This document shows, piece by piece, positions 27,708 through 37,744 of a stretch of DNA of 64,000 nt; positions within the stretch are counted from its first letter, which is position 1; the number at the start of each line of letters is the position of its first letter. The notes beneath the pieces are model-generated. The model was given only the letters and a program-made list of their open reading frames with translations, did not search any database and had not been told where the DNA came from. The stretch covers positions 682,001-746,000 of the forward strand of contig JACJZS010000002.1 of NCBI GenBank assembly GCA_020635515.1, written 5' to 3'. The position numbers and the translations under genes are program-made. This stretch comes from Flavobacteriales bacterium (GTDB taxonomy: Bacteria > Bacteroidota > Bacteroidia > Flavobacteriales > Weeksellaceae).

Positions 27708-28418
27708 ATGCCTATACTTGTTTCTAATTTAACCAAAAGATATAAAAATCAAATTGCAAATAATTCGATTTCATTAGAAATACACAACAATGAGATTATT
27801 GGATTATTAGGTGCTAACGGTGCTGGTAAGTCTACACTAATGAAATCAATAGCAGGAATACTGGATTATGATGAAGGAACTATAACTATTGATGGTTTAA
27901 GTCTTAAGGAAAACCCTCTTGAATACAAACAAAAAATTGGATTCTTAGCAGAAAATAATCCTTTATACAACGAAATGTTTATTGTTGAATATTTAGAATT
28001 TGTTGCAAACATAATGAACACTCATCATTCTGAGATTAAAAATGTGATTGAAGCTGTTGGGTTACAAAATGAAATACATAAAAAAATACATCAACTATCC
28101 AAAGGATATAAACAAAGAGTTGGTCTTGCTCAAGCCATAATTCACAAACCTAAATACCTGATTTTAGATGAGCCAACTTCTGGTTTAGATCCAAATCAGA
28201 TTATAGAAATACGAAACCTAATACAACAATTAGCCAACGAAACCACCATTATACTCTCTACTCATATTATGCAAGAAGTAGAAGCAATATGCCAAAGAGT
28301 TATCCTTATAAACAAAGGTTCTATAATTCAAGATACTACAGTACAAAACTTTAAAGACAAATTTAAATCCCTAGAAGAAGCATTCCATCACTATACTCAA
28401 GAAACTGAAACTACATAA
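27708..28418 (+). CDS. gldA: ABC transporter ATP-binding protein, GldA-like
   Basis: The 236-residue protein has Walker A GANGAGKST (35-43), the signature LSKGYKQRVGLAQA, Walker B YLILDEPTSGLD and the H-loop STHIMQEVEAI. The sequence GFLAENNPLYNEMFIVEYLEFVA resembles the distinctive region of GldA in gliding bacteria, as does EVEAICQRVILINKG. GldA proteins are near 300 residues. This one ends shortly after the ABC core, so the C-terminal regulatory part is missing. gldF and gldG, its usual permease partners, are not adjacent. glgX follows after 9 bases. Confidence 0.7.
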   Translation: MPILVSNLTKRYKNQIANNSISLEIHNNEIIGLLGANGAGKSTLMKSIAGILDYDEGTITIDGLSLKENPLEYKQKIGFLAENNPLYNEMFIVEYLEFVANIMNTHHSEIKNVIEAVGLQNEIHKKIHQLSKGYKQRVGLAQAIIHKPKYLILDEPTSGLDPNQIIEIRNLIQQLANETTIILSTHIMQEVEAICQRVILINKGSIIQDTTVQNFKDKFKSLEEAFHHYTQETETT

Positions 28419-28427
28419 AAAACTACT

Positions 28428-30443
28428 ATGAAATACAAAATACGAAAAGGAAAACCATATCCTATCGGAGCATCACTAGAGAAAAATGGAGTGAATTTCT
28501 GTATATTTTCTCCTTATGCTACAAAAGTAGAATTACTTCTTTTTAATTCTAAAGACGATATAAATCCTGTTACAATTCCTTTTTCCGAAACGTTAAACAA
28601 AACGCATTACTACTGGCACGCTTTTGTTGAAGGAATTCAAGAAAATCAACTGTATGGATACCGAATTGACGGACCTTACAATAAAAAAGAAGGAAATTTA
28701 TTCGACCATTCAAAGGTATTAATTGATCCATATTCAAAAGTAATTACGGGAAAATCTGATCGAAAAATAGCTTCTACTTATGGTGTAAATAACGTAAACT
28801 CTTGTTTTAAATCAGCTGTTGTTTCAGATGAATACGATTGGGAAGGAGTAAAAACGCCTGACTTTAAATTTCAAGAATGCATCATATACGAAATGCATGT
28901 AAAAGGATTTACCATGCACGAGTCATCTGGTTTAGATTCTTCCATCAGAGGAACATTTAAAGGAGTCTTAGAAAAATTAGATTACTTAAAAAAACTTGGA
29001 ATTAACACCATAGAGCTTCTTCCTATTTATTCTTTCGATGAACAAGATGCTCCTCCTGGTCTTAGTAATTACTGGGGATATTCTCCTTTAAACTTTTTTT
29101 CTCTAAATGAAGAGTTTTCATCAGAGGAAGCTCCACAAGATAAAATACATGATTTCAAAAACTTCGTAAAAACACTACATAAAGAAGGTTTTAAAGTGGT
29201 TCTAGATGTTGTTTATAATCACACCACAGAGAACGATGCATACGGACCAACATATTGTTTCCGTGGAATTGCTAATCAGTCTTATTATATGCTAGATGAA
29301 AATGGTAATTATAAAGATTATACTGGTTGTGGAAATACATTAAACACCAACCATTCTGTACTAAGAAGAATGATTCGTCACTCTTTACGATATTGGGTGG
29401 AAGAATGTCGCATTGATGGATTTAGATTTGATTTAGCTTCTGTGCTTTCTAGAGATGAAGACGGAAATCCTATGCAAAATCCACCAATACTATGGAGCAT
29501 AGACTCTGAACCTAAACTAGCAAATACCATGTTGATAGCAGAAGCTTGGGACGCAGCAGGACTCTACCAAACCGATGACTTTGCAGGAGATAAATGGATT
29601 GTATGGAATGGAAGATACAGAGATGTATTTAGAAAGTTCCTAAAAGGAGATGAAGGACTTTCTTACATCGCCATGAGAAAATTTACCGCATTAAATACCA
29701 AAGATAAAGGTAGATACATGCATTATACGCCTAAAAGACTGATTAATTTCATTACCGCTCACGATGGATTTACCATGCATGATTTGTGTACATACCAAGA
29801 AAAACAAAATTATGAAAACAAGGAATTTGGGAGAGATGGAAGTAATGAGAACTTCAACTGGAATTGTGGCGTAGAAGGAGAAACAGACGATGCTCACGTA
29901 AATAATCTCCGCTTAAAATTCGTTAAAAATTACTTCGCTTCGCTAATTCTTTCTCATGGATTGCCTATGATTGTAATGGGAGATGAAATAAGGAGAACCC
30001 AAAAAGGAAACAACAATGCATACTGCCAAGACAACGATATTTCTTGGATGAATTGGGATAATTTAGACACACACAAAGAAACCTACGATTGGGTTTCTAA
30101 GCTTATAAAAATCCGTAAAAAATTCCGTATTTTTTCTTACAATAATTACTTTGAAACCTATGCTCAACTGCATAAGCCATTTATAATTTATCATGGTTTA
30201 AAAAGAAATACTCCTACATGGAATATTTATGATAGACATTTTGCCATGGAAATCATTTATCCTGAAAAAGAAGAACATCTTTACATCGTATTTAATATGT
30301 ATTGGGAAAAACAAACCTTTGAAATCCCAATAGGAAAATGGGAAATACTTATCTACTCAGAAAAAGAAGAAATAACTCCTATAAATAATACTCTTACCAT
30401 TCAAGGAAGAAGCGTTTGTTTGATGGAGAAAATAATGGATTAA
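28428..30443 (+). CDS. glgX: Glycogen debranching enzyme, GlgX-like
   Basis: The 671-residue protein has an N-terminal CBM48-like domain (about 10-120, KGKPYPIGASLEKNGVNFCIFSP) and a GH13 barrel. The barrel contains DVVYNHTTEND, DGFRFDLAS with nucleophile Asp335, LIAEAWD with acid/base Glu372, and ITAHDG with Asp446. It cleaves alpha-1,6 branches of limit dextrins or glycogen in the cytoplasm. The gene follows the GldA-like gene by 9 bases, so both may be on one transcript. It overlaps the convergent MetH-domain gene by 4 bases. Confidence 0.92.
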   Translation: MKYKIRKGKPYPIGASLEKNGVNFCIFSPYATKVELLLFNSKDDINPVTIPFSETLNKTHYYWHAFVEGIQENQLYGYRIDGPYNKKEGNLFDHSKVLIDPYSKVITGKSDRKIASTYGVNNVNSCFKSAVVSDEYDWEGVKTPDFKFQECIIYEMHVKGFTMHESSGLDSSIRGTFKGVLEKLDYLKKLGINTIELLPIYSFDEQDAPPGLSNYWGYSPLNFFSLNEEFSSEEAPQDKIHDFKNFVKTLHKEGFKVVLDVVYNHTTENDAYGPTYCFRGIANQSYYMLDENGNYKDYTGCGNTLNTNHSVLRRMIRHSLRYWVEECRIDGFRFDLASVLSRDEDGNPMQNPPILWSIDSEPKLANTMLIAEAWDAAGLYQTDDFAGDKWIVWNGRYRDVFRKFLKGDEGLSYIAMRKFTALNTKDKGRYMHYTPKRLINFITAHDGFTMHDLCTYQEKQNYENKEFGRDGSNENFNWNCGVEGETDDAHVNNLRLKFVKNYFASLILSHGLPMIVMGDEIRRTQKGNNNAYCQDNDISWMNWDNLDTHKETYDWVSKLIKIRKKFRIFSYNNYFETYAQLHKPFIIYHGLKRNTPTWNIYDRHFAMEIIYPEKEEHLYIVFNMYWEKQTFEIPIGKWEILIYSEKEEITPINNTLTIQGRSVCLMEKIMD

Positions 30444-31438
30444 CTCCTACTTTTTTTCTTTCTTGGTTGATAATTTTTAGCAGTTTCACAGATTGCTTTT
30501 ATATGTTTTGGTGTTGTCCCACAGCAACCACCTATGATGTTTATCATTTGTTGCTCTAAAAATGGCGTTACTTGTTTTGCCATCATTTCAGGCGACTGGT
30601 CGTATTCTCCCATTTCATTTGGTAATCCTGCATTCGGGTATACACTTACGTAGAAAGAAGAATTATTAGCTAATGCCTTTAAATAAGGCGTTAACTGCTC
30701 TGCACCTAAAGCACAATTAAGTCCTATACTAAGTAATGGAACGTGAGATAAAGAAATTAAAAAAGCCTCTGTTGTCTGCCCAGAAAGAGTTCGTCCACTG
30801 GCATCAGTAATGGTACCACTTGCCATAAGTGGAATCTTTTTCCCTATTTTTTCAAAAGCATTTTCTATTCCAAAAAATGCTGCCTTTGCATTTAACGTAT
30901 CAAAAATAGTTTCTACTAATAACAAATCTGCTCCTGACTCTATAAGAGCAATTGCTTGTTCTTCATAAACACTTGCAAGGAAGTCAAAGTCTACTTCTCT
31001 ATATTCTGGATTATTTACCTGCGGAGAAAGAGATGCTGTCTTGTTGGTAGGACCTAAAGAACCTGCAATAAATAATGGTTTTTCTCCATACTTAGACTTG
31101 TATTTTTCTATAGCATTTCTTGCACATTTTACCGATTCTGCATTAAGTTCATATACCAAATCCTGCATTCCATAATCTTCCATAGAGATGCGATTGGAAC
31201 TAAAGGTATTTGTTTCTAAAATATCTGCTCCTGCTTCTAGGTACTCAAAATGAATATCCTCAATTGCTTTTGGTTGTGTAATGGATAATAAATCATTATT
31301 TCCTTTTACATTTATCTTCCAATTTTTGAATCGTTCTCCTTGATAATCTTCTTCCGTAAACTTATATTGTTGAATCATGGTTCCCATTGCTCCATCTAGA
31401 ATGAGAATTTTTTCGTCTAGTATATCTTGAATCTGCAT
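30440..31438 (-). CDS. Homocysteine S-methyltransferase domain (MetH N-terminal module)
   Basis: From the ATG at 31438 the product is 332 residues. I prefer this start to the one at 31477, because the extra 13 residues are hydrophobic and atypical. The barrel starts ILDGAMGTMIQQ and contains the zinc cysteines Cys242 (GLNCALGAEQ) and Cys305-Cys306 (GGCCGTTP). It corresponds to the first module of cobalamin-dependent MetH, which takes methyl from methylcobalamin to homocysteine. The folate, cobalamin and activation modules are absent, so it must be paired with a separate polypeptide elsewhere. Confidence 0.85.
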   Translation of the reverse strand: MQIQDILDEKILILDGAMGTMIQQYKFTEEDYQGERFKNWKINVKGNNDLLSITQPKAIEDIHFEYLEAGADILETNTFSSNRISMEDYGMQDLVYELNAESVKCARNAIEKYKSKYGEKPLFIAGSLGPTNKTASLSPQVNNPEYREVDFDFLASVYEEQAIALIESGADLLLVETIFDTLNAKAAFFGIENAFEKIGKKIPLMASGTITDASGRTLSGQTTEAFLISLSHVPLLSIGLNCALGAEQLTPYLKALANNSSFYVSVYPNAGLPNEMGEYDQSPEMMAKQVTPFLEQQMINIIGGCCGTTPKHIKAICETAKNYQPRKKKSRS

Positions 31439-31544
31439 TGCTTGAATTTGACTACAAAAATAGTATATTATTACCAATACAAAAACACGAATAATTAAGT
31501 TGAAATATTAATTGTAACTTGCCTACTTCATATTCTTCTAAAAA

Positions 31545-32342
31545 ATGAAAAAACTCAAGAAATCGATAAAAGGATTATTAGAAATAATTAAAAACCCTTG
31601 GCTTCTAAATAATGTATTAAACGATGATACTGTTTGGAATAGACACTTAGAAGAGAAGTATACTATAAAAAATGGTTTTCCTGTAGTAGACATCAATCAA
31701 GTTTGTCCTAATTTTAATGAAACTATCAATTGTTTTTCCTTTTTAGGTGGAGGTTCTCTTCCTACAGATATTGCATTGCTAAAATCATTAGCTCGAAATT
31801 TTGAAAACTGCTCTTACTTTGAAATTGGAACATGGCGAGGAGAAAGCGTTGTAAATGTTGCAGATGTTGCTAAGGAATGTTATACCTTAAACCTATCAAA
31901 AGAAGAAATACTCTCGTTGGGATTTGATGAAAAATATGCTGATTTACATGCTTTTTTTTCTAAGAATCGAGATAACATTACTCACCTAACTGGTAATTCT
32001 CTAACGTATGATTTTAAAAAACTTAATAAAAAATTTGACCTTATATTCATAGACGGAAACCATCATTACGAATTCGTAAAAAACGATACCAAAAAAGTTT
32101 TTGAACACTTAATGCATGAAAACTCTATTGTTGTATGGCATGATTACGCTGAAAACCCAGAAAAACTAAGACCCGAAGTAATTGCTGGAATTATTGATGG
32201 AATACCTACCAAACACAGAAAAAATCTTTACTGCGTTTCAAATACATTGTGTGCTATTTTTATACAAAAAAAACTCCCTAGTTATACCTTTGAAACTCCT
32301 ACAACTCCTAACAAAATCTTTAAAGTTACAATTGAAACGTAA
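31545..32342 (+). CDS. Class I SAM-dependent methyltransferase (Methyltransf_24 type)
   Basis: The 265-residue protein has a methyltransferase core after about residue 80: YFEIGTWRGESVVNVADVA (motif I), KKFDLIFIDGNHHYEFVKNDTKKVFEHL and SIVVWHDYAENPE. The IDGNHHYE stretch is typical of Methyltransf_24 proteins, which often sit in glycan or cell-surface clusters. No neighbouring genes show such a role here. The substrate is unknown. It stands alone between a MetH-domain gene and the ribosomal cluster terminator. Confidence 0.78.
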   Translation: MKKLKKSIKGLLEIIKNPWLLNNVLNDDTVWNRHLEEKYTIKNGFPVVDINQVCPNFNETINCFSFLGGGSLPTDIALLKSLARNFENCSYFEIGTWRGESVVNVADVAKECYTLNLSKEEILSLGFDEKYADLHAFFSKNRDNITHLTGNSLTYDFKKLNKKFDLIFIDGNHHYEFVKNDTKKVFEHLMHENSIVVWHDYAENPEKLRPEVIAGIIDGIPTKHRKNLYCVSNTLCAIFIQKKLPSYTFETPTTPNKIFKVTIET

Positions 32343-32446
32343 AAATTAGCACATATAATAGAGAAACGTACATATTGAATTTGAGGCAAACTATGCAACA
32401 AGTTTAATCCAAAGTACTACTTATTTTTAACTACATTACCTAAAAC

Positions 32447-32482
32447 AAAAAAATCCAAAACTTAACTGTCTTGGATTTTTTT
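32447..32482. terminator. Terminator downstream of rplQ, end of the ribosomal supercluster
   Basis: AAAAAAATCCAA and TTGGATTTTTTT form a perfect 12-bp stem. Both flanks are T-rich on their respective strands, so it can serve the minus-strand ribosomal operon and the plus-strand methyltransferase gene. It lies 21 bases after the rplQ stop. Confidence 0.8.
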
Positions 32483-32503
32483 ATGTTTATCATTCTTGAT
32501 GAA

Positions 32504-33019
32504 TTATTCTTCTGAGCTAGCAGATGTAGTTTCTGATTTAGCTGTTTTTGCATCATCATCAGAAGGAGCATTGTTTACGCTTTCTACGTTACTTTCTGCA
32601 GTTGGTTTACCTGCTCTTCTACTTCTTCTTGTTTTCTTAACTTCTTTAGTAGAATACAATTCGTTAAAATCTACCAATTCAATCAATGCAGTATCAGCTC
32701 CATCTCCTTGGCGGAAACCAGTTTTAATGATACGTGTATAACCTCCGTTTCTTTCTTGAATCTTAGGAGCAATTTCCTTAAATAATTCTGCTATTGCGTA
32801 TTTATTTTGTAAATAGCTAAATACCTGTCTTCTGTTGTGAGTAGAATCTTCTTTTGATTTTGTAAGAAGAGGTTCTATATATACTCTTAATGCTTTTGCT
32901 TTTGCTACAGTTGTATTTATTCTCTTGTGCTCGATTAAAGAACACGCCATATTCGATAACATTGCTCTTCTATGAGGAGCTTTTCTACCTAAGTGATTAA
33001 ATTTTTTTCTATGTCTCAT
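32504..33019 (-). CDS. rplQ: 50S ribosomal protein L17, with acidic C-terminal extension
   Basis: Residues 1-118 are canonical L17, starting [17 protein letters not shown] and including [15 protein letters not shown]. The total of 171 is about 50 longer than bacterial L17 proteins of around 120. The tail (about 125-171) is of low complexity, rich in Ser, Ala, Glu and Asp ([19 protein letters not shown]). Such tails occur in Bacteroidota. It is last in the operon, 9 bases after rpoA. Confidence 0.95.
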   Translation of the reverse strand: MRHRKKFNHLGRKAPHRRAMLSNMACSLIEHKRINTTVAKAKALRVYIEPLLTKSKEDSTHNRRQVFSYLQNKYAIAELFKEIAPKIQERNGGYTRIIKTGFRQGDGADTALIELVDFNELYSTKEVKKTRRSRRAGKPTAESNVESVNNAPSDDDAKTAKSETTSASSEE

Positions 33020-33028
33020 ATTAGGTTT

Positions 33029-34021
33029 TTATTCGGTGTCTAATTTATATTTTGATACATCAATTCCAAAAGATAAACCTTTTGAAATTACTAATTCCTC
33101 TAGTTCAGAAAGTGATTTTCTACCAAAGTTTCTAAACTTCATTAAGTCTGATTTATTGAAAGAAACTAACTCTCCTAACGTTTCCACTTCTGCTGCTTTT
33201 AGGCAGTTTAATGCACGAACAGAAAGCTCCATATCTACTAGTTTAGATTTAAGCAACTGTCTCATTCTAAGCATTTCTTCATCATAAGAATCATTACTTC
33301 CTGTATTTTCCGCTTCTAAAGTAATTCTTTCATCAGAGAACAACATAAAGTGATGAATTAGTATTTTAGCTGTTTCTGTAAGAGCTTCTTGAGGAGCAAT
33401 AGAACCATCAGTTTCTATATCAATCACTAATTTTTCAAAATCCGTTTTCTGATCTACACGAAAATCTTCGATAGAGTACTTTACGTTTTTGATAGGAGTA
33501 AATATAGAGTCTATAAATATAGTACCTACTGGAGCATGATTTACTTTGTTTTGCTCTGCTGGAACAAATCCACGACCTTTTGTGATTGAAAAACTAAGAT
33601 CTATTTTCACAGACTTATCCATAGTACAGATAACCAAATCAGGATTCAACACTTGGAAACCAGAAATAAATTTCCCTAAATCTCCTGCTGTTAATTCTGT
33701 CTTTCCTGAAATTGAAGCTTTTACTTGCTCACTATCCGTATCTTGAATTTGTTTTTTAAGTCTAAGTTGCTTAAGGTTTAGAATGATTTCAGTAACATCT
33801 TCTACTACACCTTCGATGGTAGAAAACTCATGTTCTACACCTTCGATTTTAATAGAAGAAATTGCAAAACCTTCTAATGACGAAAGCAATACTCTCCTTA
33901 GTGCGTTTCCGATAGTCAAACCGAATCCTTGCTCTAATGGACGAAATTCAAATCTTCCATGAAAGTTATTTGACTCTAATAAAACTACCTTGTCAGGTTT
34001 TATAAAATTTAATATTGCCAT
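33029..34021 (-). CDS. rpoA: DNA-directed RNA polymerase subunit alpha
   Basis: The 330-residue protein has the N-terminal dimerisation domain ([27 protein letters not shown] near residue 26) and the C-terminal domain that contacts promoter DNA and activators ([26 protein letters not shown]). Length is typical. It lies within the alpha operon segment, 35 bases after rpsD. Confidence 0.98.
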   Translation of the reverse strand: MAILNFIKPDKVVLLESNNFHGRFEFRPLEQGFGLTIGNALRRVLLSSLEGFAISSIKIEGVEHEFSTIEGVVEDVTEIILNLKQLRLKKQIQDTDSEQVKASISGKTELTAGDLGKFISGFQVLNPDLVICTMDKSVKIDLSFSITKGRGFVPAEQNKVNHAPVGTIFIDSIFTPIKNVKYSIEDFRVDQKTDFEKLVIDIETDGSIAPQEALTETAKILIHHFMLFSDERITLEAENTGSNDSYDEEMLRMRQLLKSKLVDMELSVRALNCLKAAEVETLGELVSFNKSDLMKFRNFGRKSLSELEELVISKGLSFGIDVSKYKLDTE

Positions 34022-34056
34022 TTTATTTTTTTTAACTTTACGATAAGTAGTTGCTA

Positions 34057-34659
34057 TTACTTAGAGTATAATTCGACGATAAGTTGTTCCTTGATTACCT
34101 CAGGAATTTGAATTCTTTCAGGAATCGCTTTGTATTCTCCCGACTTCTTCTCATCGTTCCATACCAACCAATCGTAATTAGTTCTTTCTTGTAACGAATC
34201 ATTAATGATTTGTAATGATTTTGATTTCTCTCTTACTGATATCACATCACCTTCTTTTAAAATATAAGAAGGAATATTAACCAACTCTCCATTCACTAAA
34301 ATGTGTTTATGAGAAACCAATTGTCTTGCAGCATTTCTTGTTTTAGCAATACCTAATCTATACACCACATTATCTAAACGAGATTCACATAATTGTAATA
34401 AAACTTCACCAGTAATACCTTTACTTCTTTGAGCTTTATTAAACAAGTTTGCGAACTGTCTTTCTAAAATTCCGTATGTGTATTTTGCTTTTTGTTTTTC
34501 TGCTAACTGAATTGCATATTCAGATTTTTTTCCTCTTCTTCTATTAGGACCATGTTGTCCTGGAGGATATTTTCTTTTTTCGAAGTTCTTGTCATCGCCA
34601 TATATTGCTTGACCAAACTTTCTTGATATTTTCGTTTTAGGACCAGTATATCTTGCCAT
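34057..34659 (-). CDS. rpsD: 30S ribosomal protein S4
   Basis: The 200-residue protein has the S4 N-domain ([14 protein letters not shown], then [19 protein letters not shown]) and the S4 RNA-binding motif [21 protein letters not shown]. It binds 16S rRNA early in assembly and, in E. coli, represses the alpha operon. It lies 42 bases after rpsK, a gap that shows no clear hairpin. Confidence 0.97.
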   Translation of the reverse strand: MARYTGPKTKISRKFGQAIYGDDKNFEKRKYPPGQHGPNRRRGKKSEYAIQLAEKQKAKYTYGILERQFANLFNKAQRSKGITGEVLLQLCESRLDNVVYRLGIAKTRNAARQLVSHKHILVNGELVNIPSYILKEGDVISVREKSKSLQIINDSLQERTNYDWLVWNDEKKSGEYKAIPERIQIPEVIKEQLIVELYSK

Positions 34660-34701
34660 TTTTTGTTTGTTTTTTTTGTTGCTTTACTTAGCTTACGTTA
34701 A

Positions 34702-35091
34702 TTATACTCTTCTTCTTTTAGGTGGACGACATCCATTGTGAGGTATTGGTGTAATATCAACAATTTCACTCACTTCAATCCCTGCATTATGTATTGTTCT
34801 GATTGCGGATTCTCTCCCTTGCCCAGGACCTTTCACATAAACTTTAACTCTTCTTAAACCTGCTTCGTAAGCAACTTGAGCACAACTTTCTGCCGCTAAT
34901 TGTGCAGCATATGGAGTATTCTTTTTTGAACCTCTGAATCCCATTTTTCCTGCAGATCCCCAAGAGATAACTTCTCCACTTTTATTGGTCAATGATATTA
35001 TAATATTGTTAAAAGTAGTAGATACATGAGCTTCACCTGTAGACTCTACTTTAACTTTTCTTTTTTTGGTTGGTTTTGTAGTTTTTGCCAT
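34702..35091 (-). CDS. rpsK: 30S ribosomal protein S11
   Basis: The 129-residue protein carries [52 protein letters not shown] and the terminal [15 protein letters not shown]. It belongs to the platform of the small subunit. It follows rpsM by 21 bases. Confidence 0.97.
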   Translation of the reverse strand: MAKTTKPTKKRKVKVESTGEAHVSTTFNNIIISLTNKSGEVISWGSAGKMGFRGSKKNTPYAAQLAAESCAQVAYEAGLRRVKVYVKGPGQGRESAIRTIHNAGIEVSEIVDITPIPHNGCRPPKRRRV

Positions 35092-35112
35092 TCGATTAAA
35101 TTTTAATTAGAA

Positions 35113-35490
35113 TTATTTAGTTGCTTTTTTCTTGTTTGCAACTGTTTTCCTTCTACCTTTACGAGTTCTAGAGTTATTTTTAGTTCTCTGACCTCTCAAA
35201 GGCAGACCGTTTCTATGACGGATTCCTCTCTGACAACCAATGTCCATTAAACGTTTAATGTTTAATTGCACTTCTGAACGTAGTTCTCCTTCTACTTTCA
35301 CTTTTTCTGTGATGAATTTTCTGATGGCGTTGATTTCGTCATCATTCCAATCATTAACTTTCTTATCTTCGCTTACACCTGCATCTTTTAATATTTCAGA
35401 CGCTGTACTTTTACCTATTCCATAGATATAGGTAAGACCGATTACACCTCTTTTGTTTTTGGGTAAATCTACTCCCGATATTCTTGCCAT
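35113..35490 (-). CDS. rpsM: 30S ribosomal protein S13
   Basis: The 125-residue protein has the helix-two-turns-helix region [22 protein letters not shown] and the [28 protein letters not shown] tail motif. It contacts the 16S rRNA head and the L5/23S bridge. It starts 3 bases after rpmJ. Confidence 0.97.
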   Translation of the reverse strand: MARISGVDLPKNKRGVIGLTYIYGIGKSTASEILKDAGVSEDKKVNDWNDDEINAIRKFITEKVKVEGELRSEVQLNIKRLMDIGCQRGIRHRNGLPLRGQRTKNNSRTRKGRRKTVANKKKATK

Positions 35491-35493
35491 ATT

Positions 35494-35610
35494 TTAACCT
35501 TGTCTTTGTTTTAATTTAGGATTTTTCTTATTAATAATGTAAAGTTTTCCTTTACGACGCACAATCTTACAATCTGCGCTTCTTTTTTTTAATGATGCTC
35601 TTACTTTCAT
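35494..35610 (-). CDS. rpmJ: 50S ribosomal protein L36 (zinc-free type)
   Basis: This 38-codon gene reads [19 protein letters not shown] and ends NPKLKQRQG. It fills the gap between infA and rpsM, 3 bases before rpsM. The zinc-binding form has three Cys and a His (Cys11, Cys14, Cys27, His33). Here only Cys14 remains, so it is a C-minus form that cannot bind zinc in the usual way. Confidence 0.95.
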   Translation of the reverse strand: MKVRASLKKRSADCKIVRRKGKLYIINKKNPKLKQRQG

Positions 35611-35633
35611 TTTTTGTTTTATTTAAGTAAGAC

Positions 35634-35655
35634 AAACAAACAATACTGTTTGTTT
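35634..35655 (-). promoter_or_regulatory. Intercistronic stem-loop between infA and rpmJ
   Basis: AAACAAACA and TGTTTGTTT form a perfect 9-bp stem with a 4-base loop in the 66-base gap between infA and rpmJ. No long T-run follows on the minus strand, so full termination is unlikely. Processing, mRNA stability or protein binding are possible. Confidence 0.45.
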
Positions 35656-35676
35656 ATCTTCCCGATATATTAATTT

Positions 35677-35892
35677 TTAATATCTAAATTTAATTCTGCC
35701 TTTTGATAAATCATAAGGAGACATTTCTAATTTCACTTTATCTCCTGGAAGCAATTTTATGTAATGCATTCTCATCTTCCCTGAGATATGAGCCGTAACT
35801 ACATGTCCATTTTCTAACTCTACACGAAACATTGCATTAGACAATGCTTCTACTATAACTCCATCTTGTTCTATATGCTTTTGTTTTGCCAT
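35677..35892 (-). CDS. infA: Translation initiation factor IF-1
   Basis: The 71-residue protein is an S1-like OB fold: [46 protein letters not shown] and [15 protein letters not shown]. It occupies the A site during initiation. It starts 3 bases after secY. No map or adk gene lies between, unlike many other bacteria. Confidence 0.97.
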   Translation of the reverse strand: MAKQKHIEQDGVIVEALSNAMFRVELENGHVVTAHISGKMRMHYIKLLPGDKVKLEMSPYDLSKGRIKFRY

Positions 35893-35895
35893 GTA

Positions 35896-37281
35896 TTAAC
35901 TTCTTACTGGATTTCTTGATAATTTAGATTCCATTAAACCATCGTAATGATGATTTAATAGATACGTATTTATTTGTTGAACTGTATCTAAAAATACACC
36001 TACCATAATCAAGAGAGATGTTCCTCCGAAGAATAAAGCAAATTTATCCGTTTCCGTTAAACCTACGATTTTTACTAGTGCAGGAAGAATTGCTATAAGA
36101 GCTAAAAATATAGCTCCTGGAAAAGTTATTTTAGACAAAATTCCATCTAAATATTCTTCCGTTTCTGATCCTGGTTTTACTTTAGGAACTAGACCTCCAT
36201 TTTTCTTTAAATCATCTGCCATCTGATTTACTGGAATTGTAATTGCAGTATAAAGAAAAGTAAATACGATAATTAATAAAGCAAATAACAAATTATATTG
36301 CCAACTAAACATATTTGCAAATCCATCAAAGAATGCTCTTGTTTCGCTACCCTCTTGTGTAAAACGACCTAACAAACCTGGAACAAACATTAATGCTTGA
36401 GCAAATATAATAGGCATTACACCTGCAGCATTTACTTTTAAGGGAATATAATCTCTAACAGAAACTCCTAATGATTTTGCTGATACTCCTGGTTGAGCTC
36501 TTCTTACGTACTGAACAGGAACTTTTCTTACTGCTGAAACTAATATAATTGACAATACGATAACTACCAACCAAAATATGATTTCAAATAAAAAGAGTAC
36601 TGAACTGCTTTGTAATCCTAATTCAGTTACAAATGCTGAAGGTAAATCAGCAAGAATCCCTACCATTATTAAGATAGAAATTCCATTTCCGATTCCTTTA
36701 TCCGTTATTTTTTCTCCTAACCACATAGAAAATACAGTACCTGCAGTAAGTATAATCACACTAGGAATATAGAATAATAAAGGATTTTCAACTGGATTCA
36801 CTGAATAAGCAGACGCAAACTGATCTATTGGTAATAGAGTAGTTGTCAACTGTGTTAAGTAGAATACGGACTGGAATAAACAAATAGCTATAGTAAGCCA
36901 ACGAGTAATTTGATTGATTGTCTTTCTACCACTTTCTCCGTCACTTTGAAGTTTTTTAATATACGGTATAGCAAGTCCCATCAACTGAACAATAATGGAA
37001 GCTGAAATGTATGGCATAATACCTAATGCAAGTATAGATGCTCTACTTAGTGCTCCACCTGTAAACGATGATAAAAGTCCTAATAATCCTGCTGCTTGAT
37101 TGCTTCCTCCATTTTTTTGGTATGCTTCAAGAATATTTCCTACACTTACCAAATCTATAGAAGGTAAAGATATAAAAGAACCTAACCTATATACAATAAC
37201 TAAACTAAAAGTAAGAATTAACTTATCTTTTAGTTCCGTAATGCTCCAAATGTTTTTTAATGTTTTTACCAAACCACTCAT
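35896..37281 (-). CDS. secY: Protein translocase subunit SecY
   Basis: The 461-residue protein has ten membrane helices and family motifs including YRLGSFISLPSID, ALGIMPYISASIIVQLM, GIGNGISILIMVGILADLP and AGVMPIIFAQALMFVP. It is the channel of the general secretion pathway in the inner membrane. It sits in the usual spc-operon position after rplO, 12 bases away. Confidence 0.97.
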   Translation of the reverse strand: MSGLVKTLKNIWSITELKDKLILTFSLVIVYRLGSFISLPSIDLVSVGNILEAYQKNGGSNQAAGLLGLLSSFTGGALSRASILALGIMPYISASIIVQLMGLAIPYIKKLQSDGESGRKTINQITRWLTIAICLFQSVFYLTQLTTTLLPIDQFASAYSVNPVENPLLFYIPSVIILTAGTVFSMWLGEKITDKGIGNGISILIMVGILADLPSAFVTELGLQSSSVLFLFEIIFWLVVIVLSIILVSAVRKVPVQYVRRAQPGVSAKSLGVSVRDYIPLKVNAAGVMPIIFAQALMFVPGLLGRFTQEGSETRAFFDGFANMFSWQYNLLFALLIIVFTFLYTAITIPVNQMADDLKKNGGLVPKVKPGSETEEYLDGILSKITFPGAIFLALIAILPALVKIVGLTETDKFALFFGGTSLLIMVGVFLDTVQQINTYLLNHHYDGLMESKLSRNPVRS

Positions 37282-37293
37282 TTATGTGCTATT

Positions 37294-37743
37294 TTATAGT
37301 TCTATGGCTTTGCCACCAGCTTTCTCTATTGCCTCTTTTGCAGACTTTGTATATTTATCTACAGAAATTATAACTGCTGATTTTAATTCTCCTCTTCCTA
37401 GAATCTTAACTTTATCATTTTTAGAAACCAATCCATTTTTTACTAATGCATCTTTATCTAAAGTGTCAGATATTTTTTTAGAATCTATAAGAGCTTGAAT
37501 TGTATCCAAGTTAACTCCTCTGTACTCTACTCTATTGATATTGGTAAAACCAAACTTAGGTACTCTTCTTTGAAGCGGCATCTGACCTCCTTCAAATCCT
37601 ATTTTCTTAGAATAACCAGACCTTGACTTTGCACCTTTATGTCCTCTTGTAGAAGTACCTCCTTTTCCTGATCCTTGTCCTCTACCTACTCGTTTACTGT
37701 TGTGCGTAGCACCTGATGCAGGTTTTAAAGTATGTAAATTCAT
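37294..37743 (-). CDS. rplO: 50S ribosomal protein L15
   Basis: From the ATG at 37743 the protein has 149 residues, starting MNLHTLKPASGATHNSKRVG and containing GRGQGSGKGGTSTRGHKG and GFEGGQMPLQRRVPKFGF. I reject the start at 37770 because those nine residues overlap rpmD and are not part of the family. rpmD ends one base before. Confidence 0.96.
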   Translation of the reverse strand: MNLHTLKPASGATHNSKRVGRGQGSGKGGTSTRGHKGAKSRSGYSKKIGFEGGQMPLQRRVPKFGFTNINRVEYRGVNLDTIQALIDSKKISDTLDKDALVKNGLVSKNDKVKILGRGELKSAVIISVDKYTKSAKEAIEKAGGKAIEL

Positions 37744-37744
37744 C

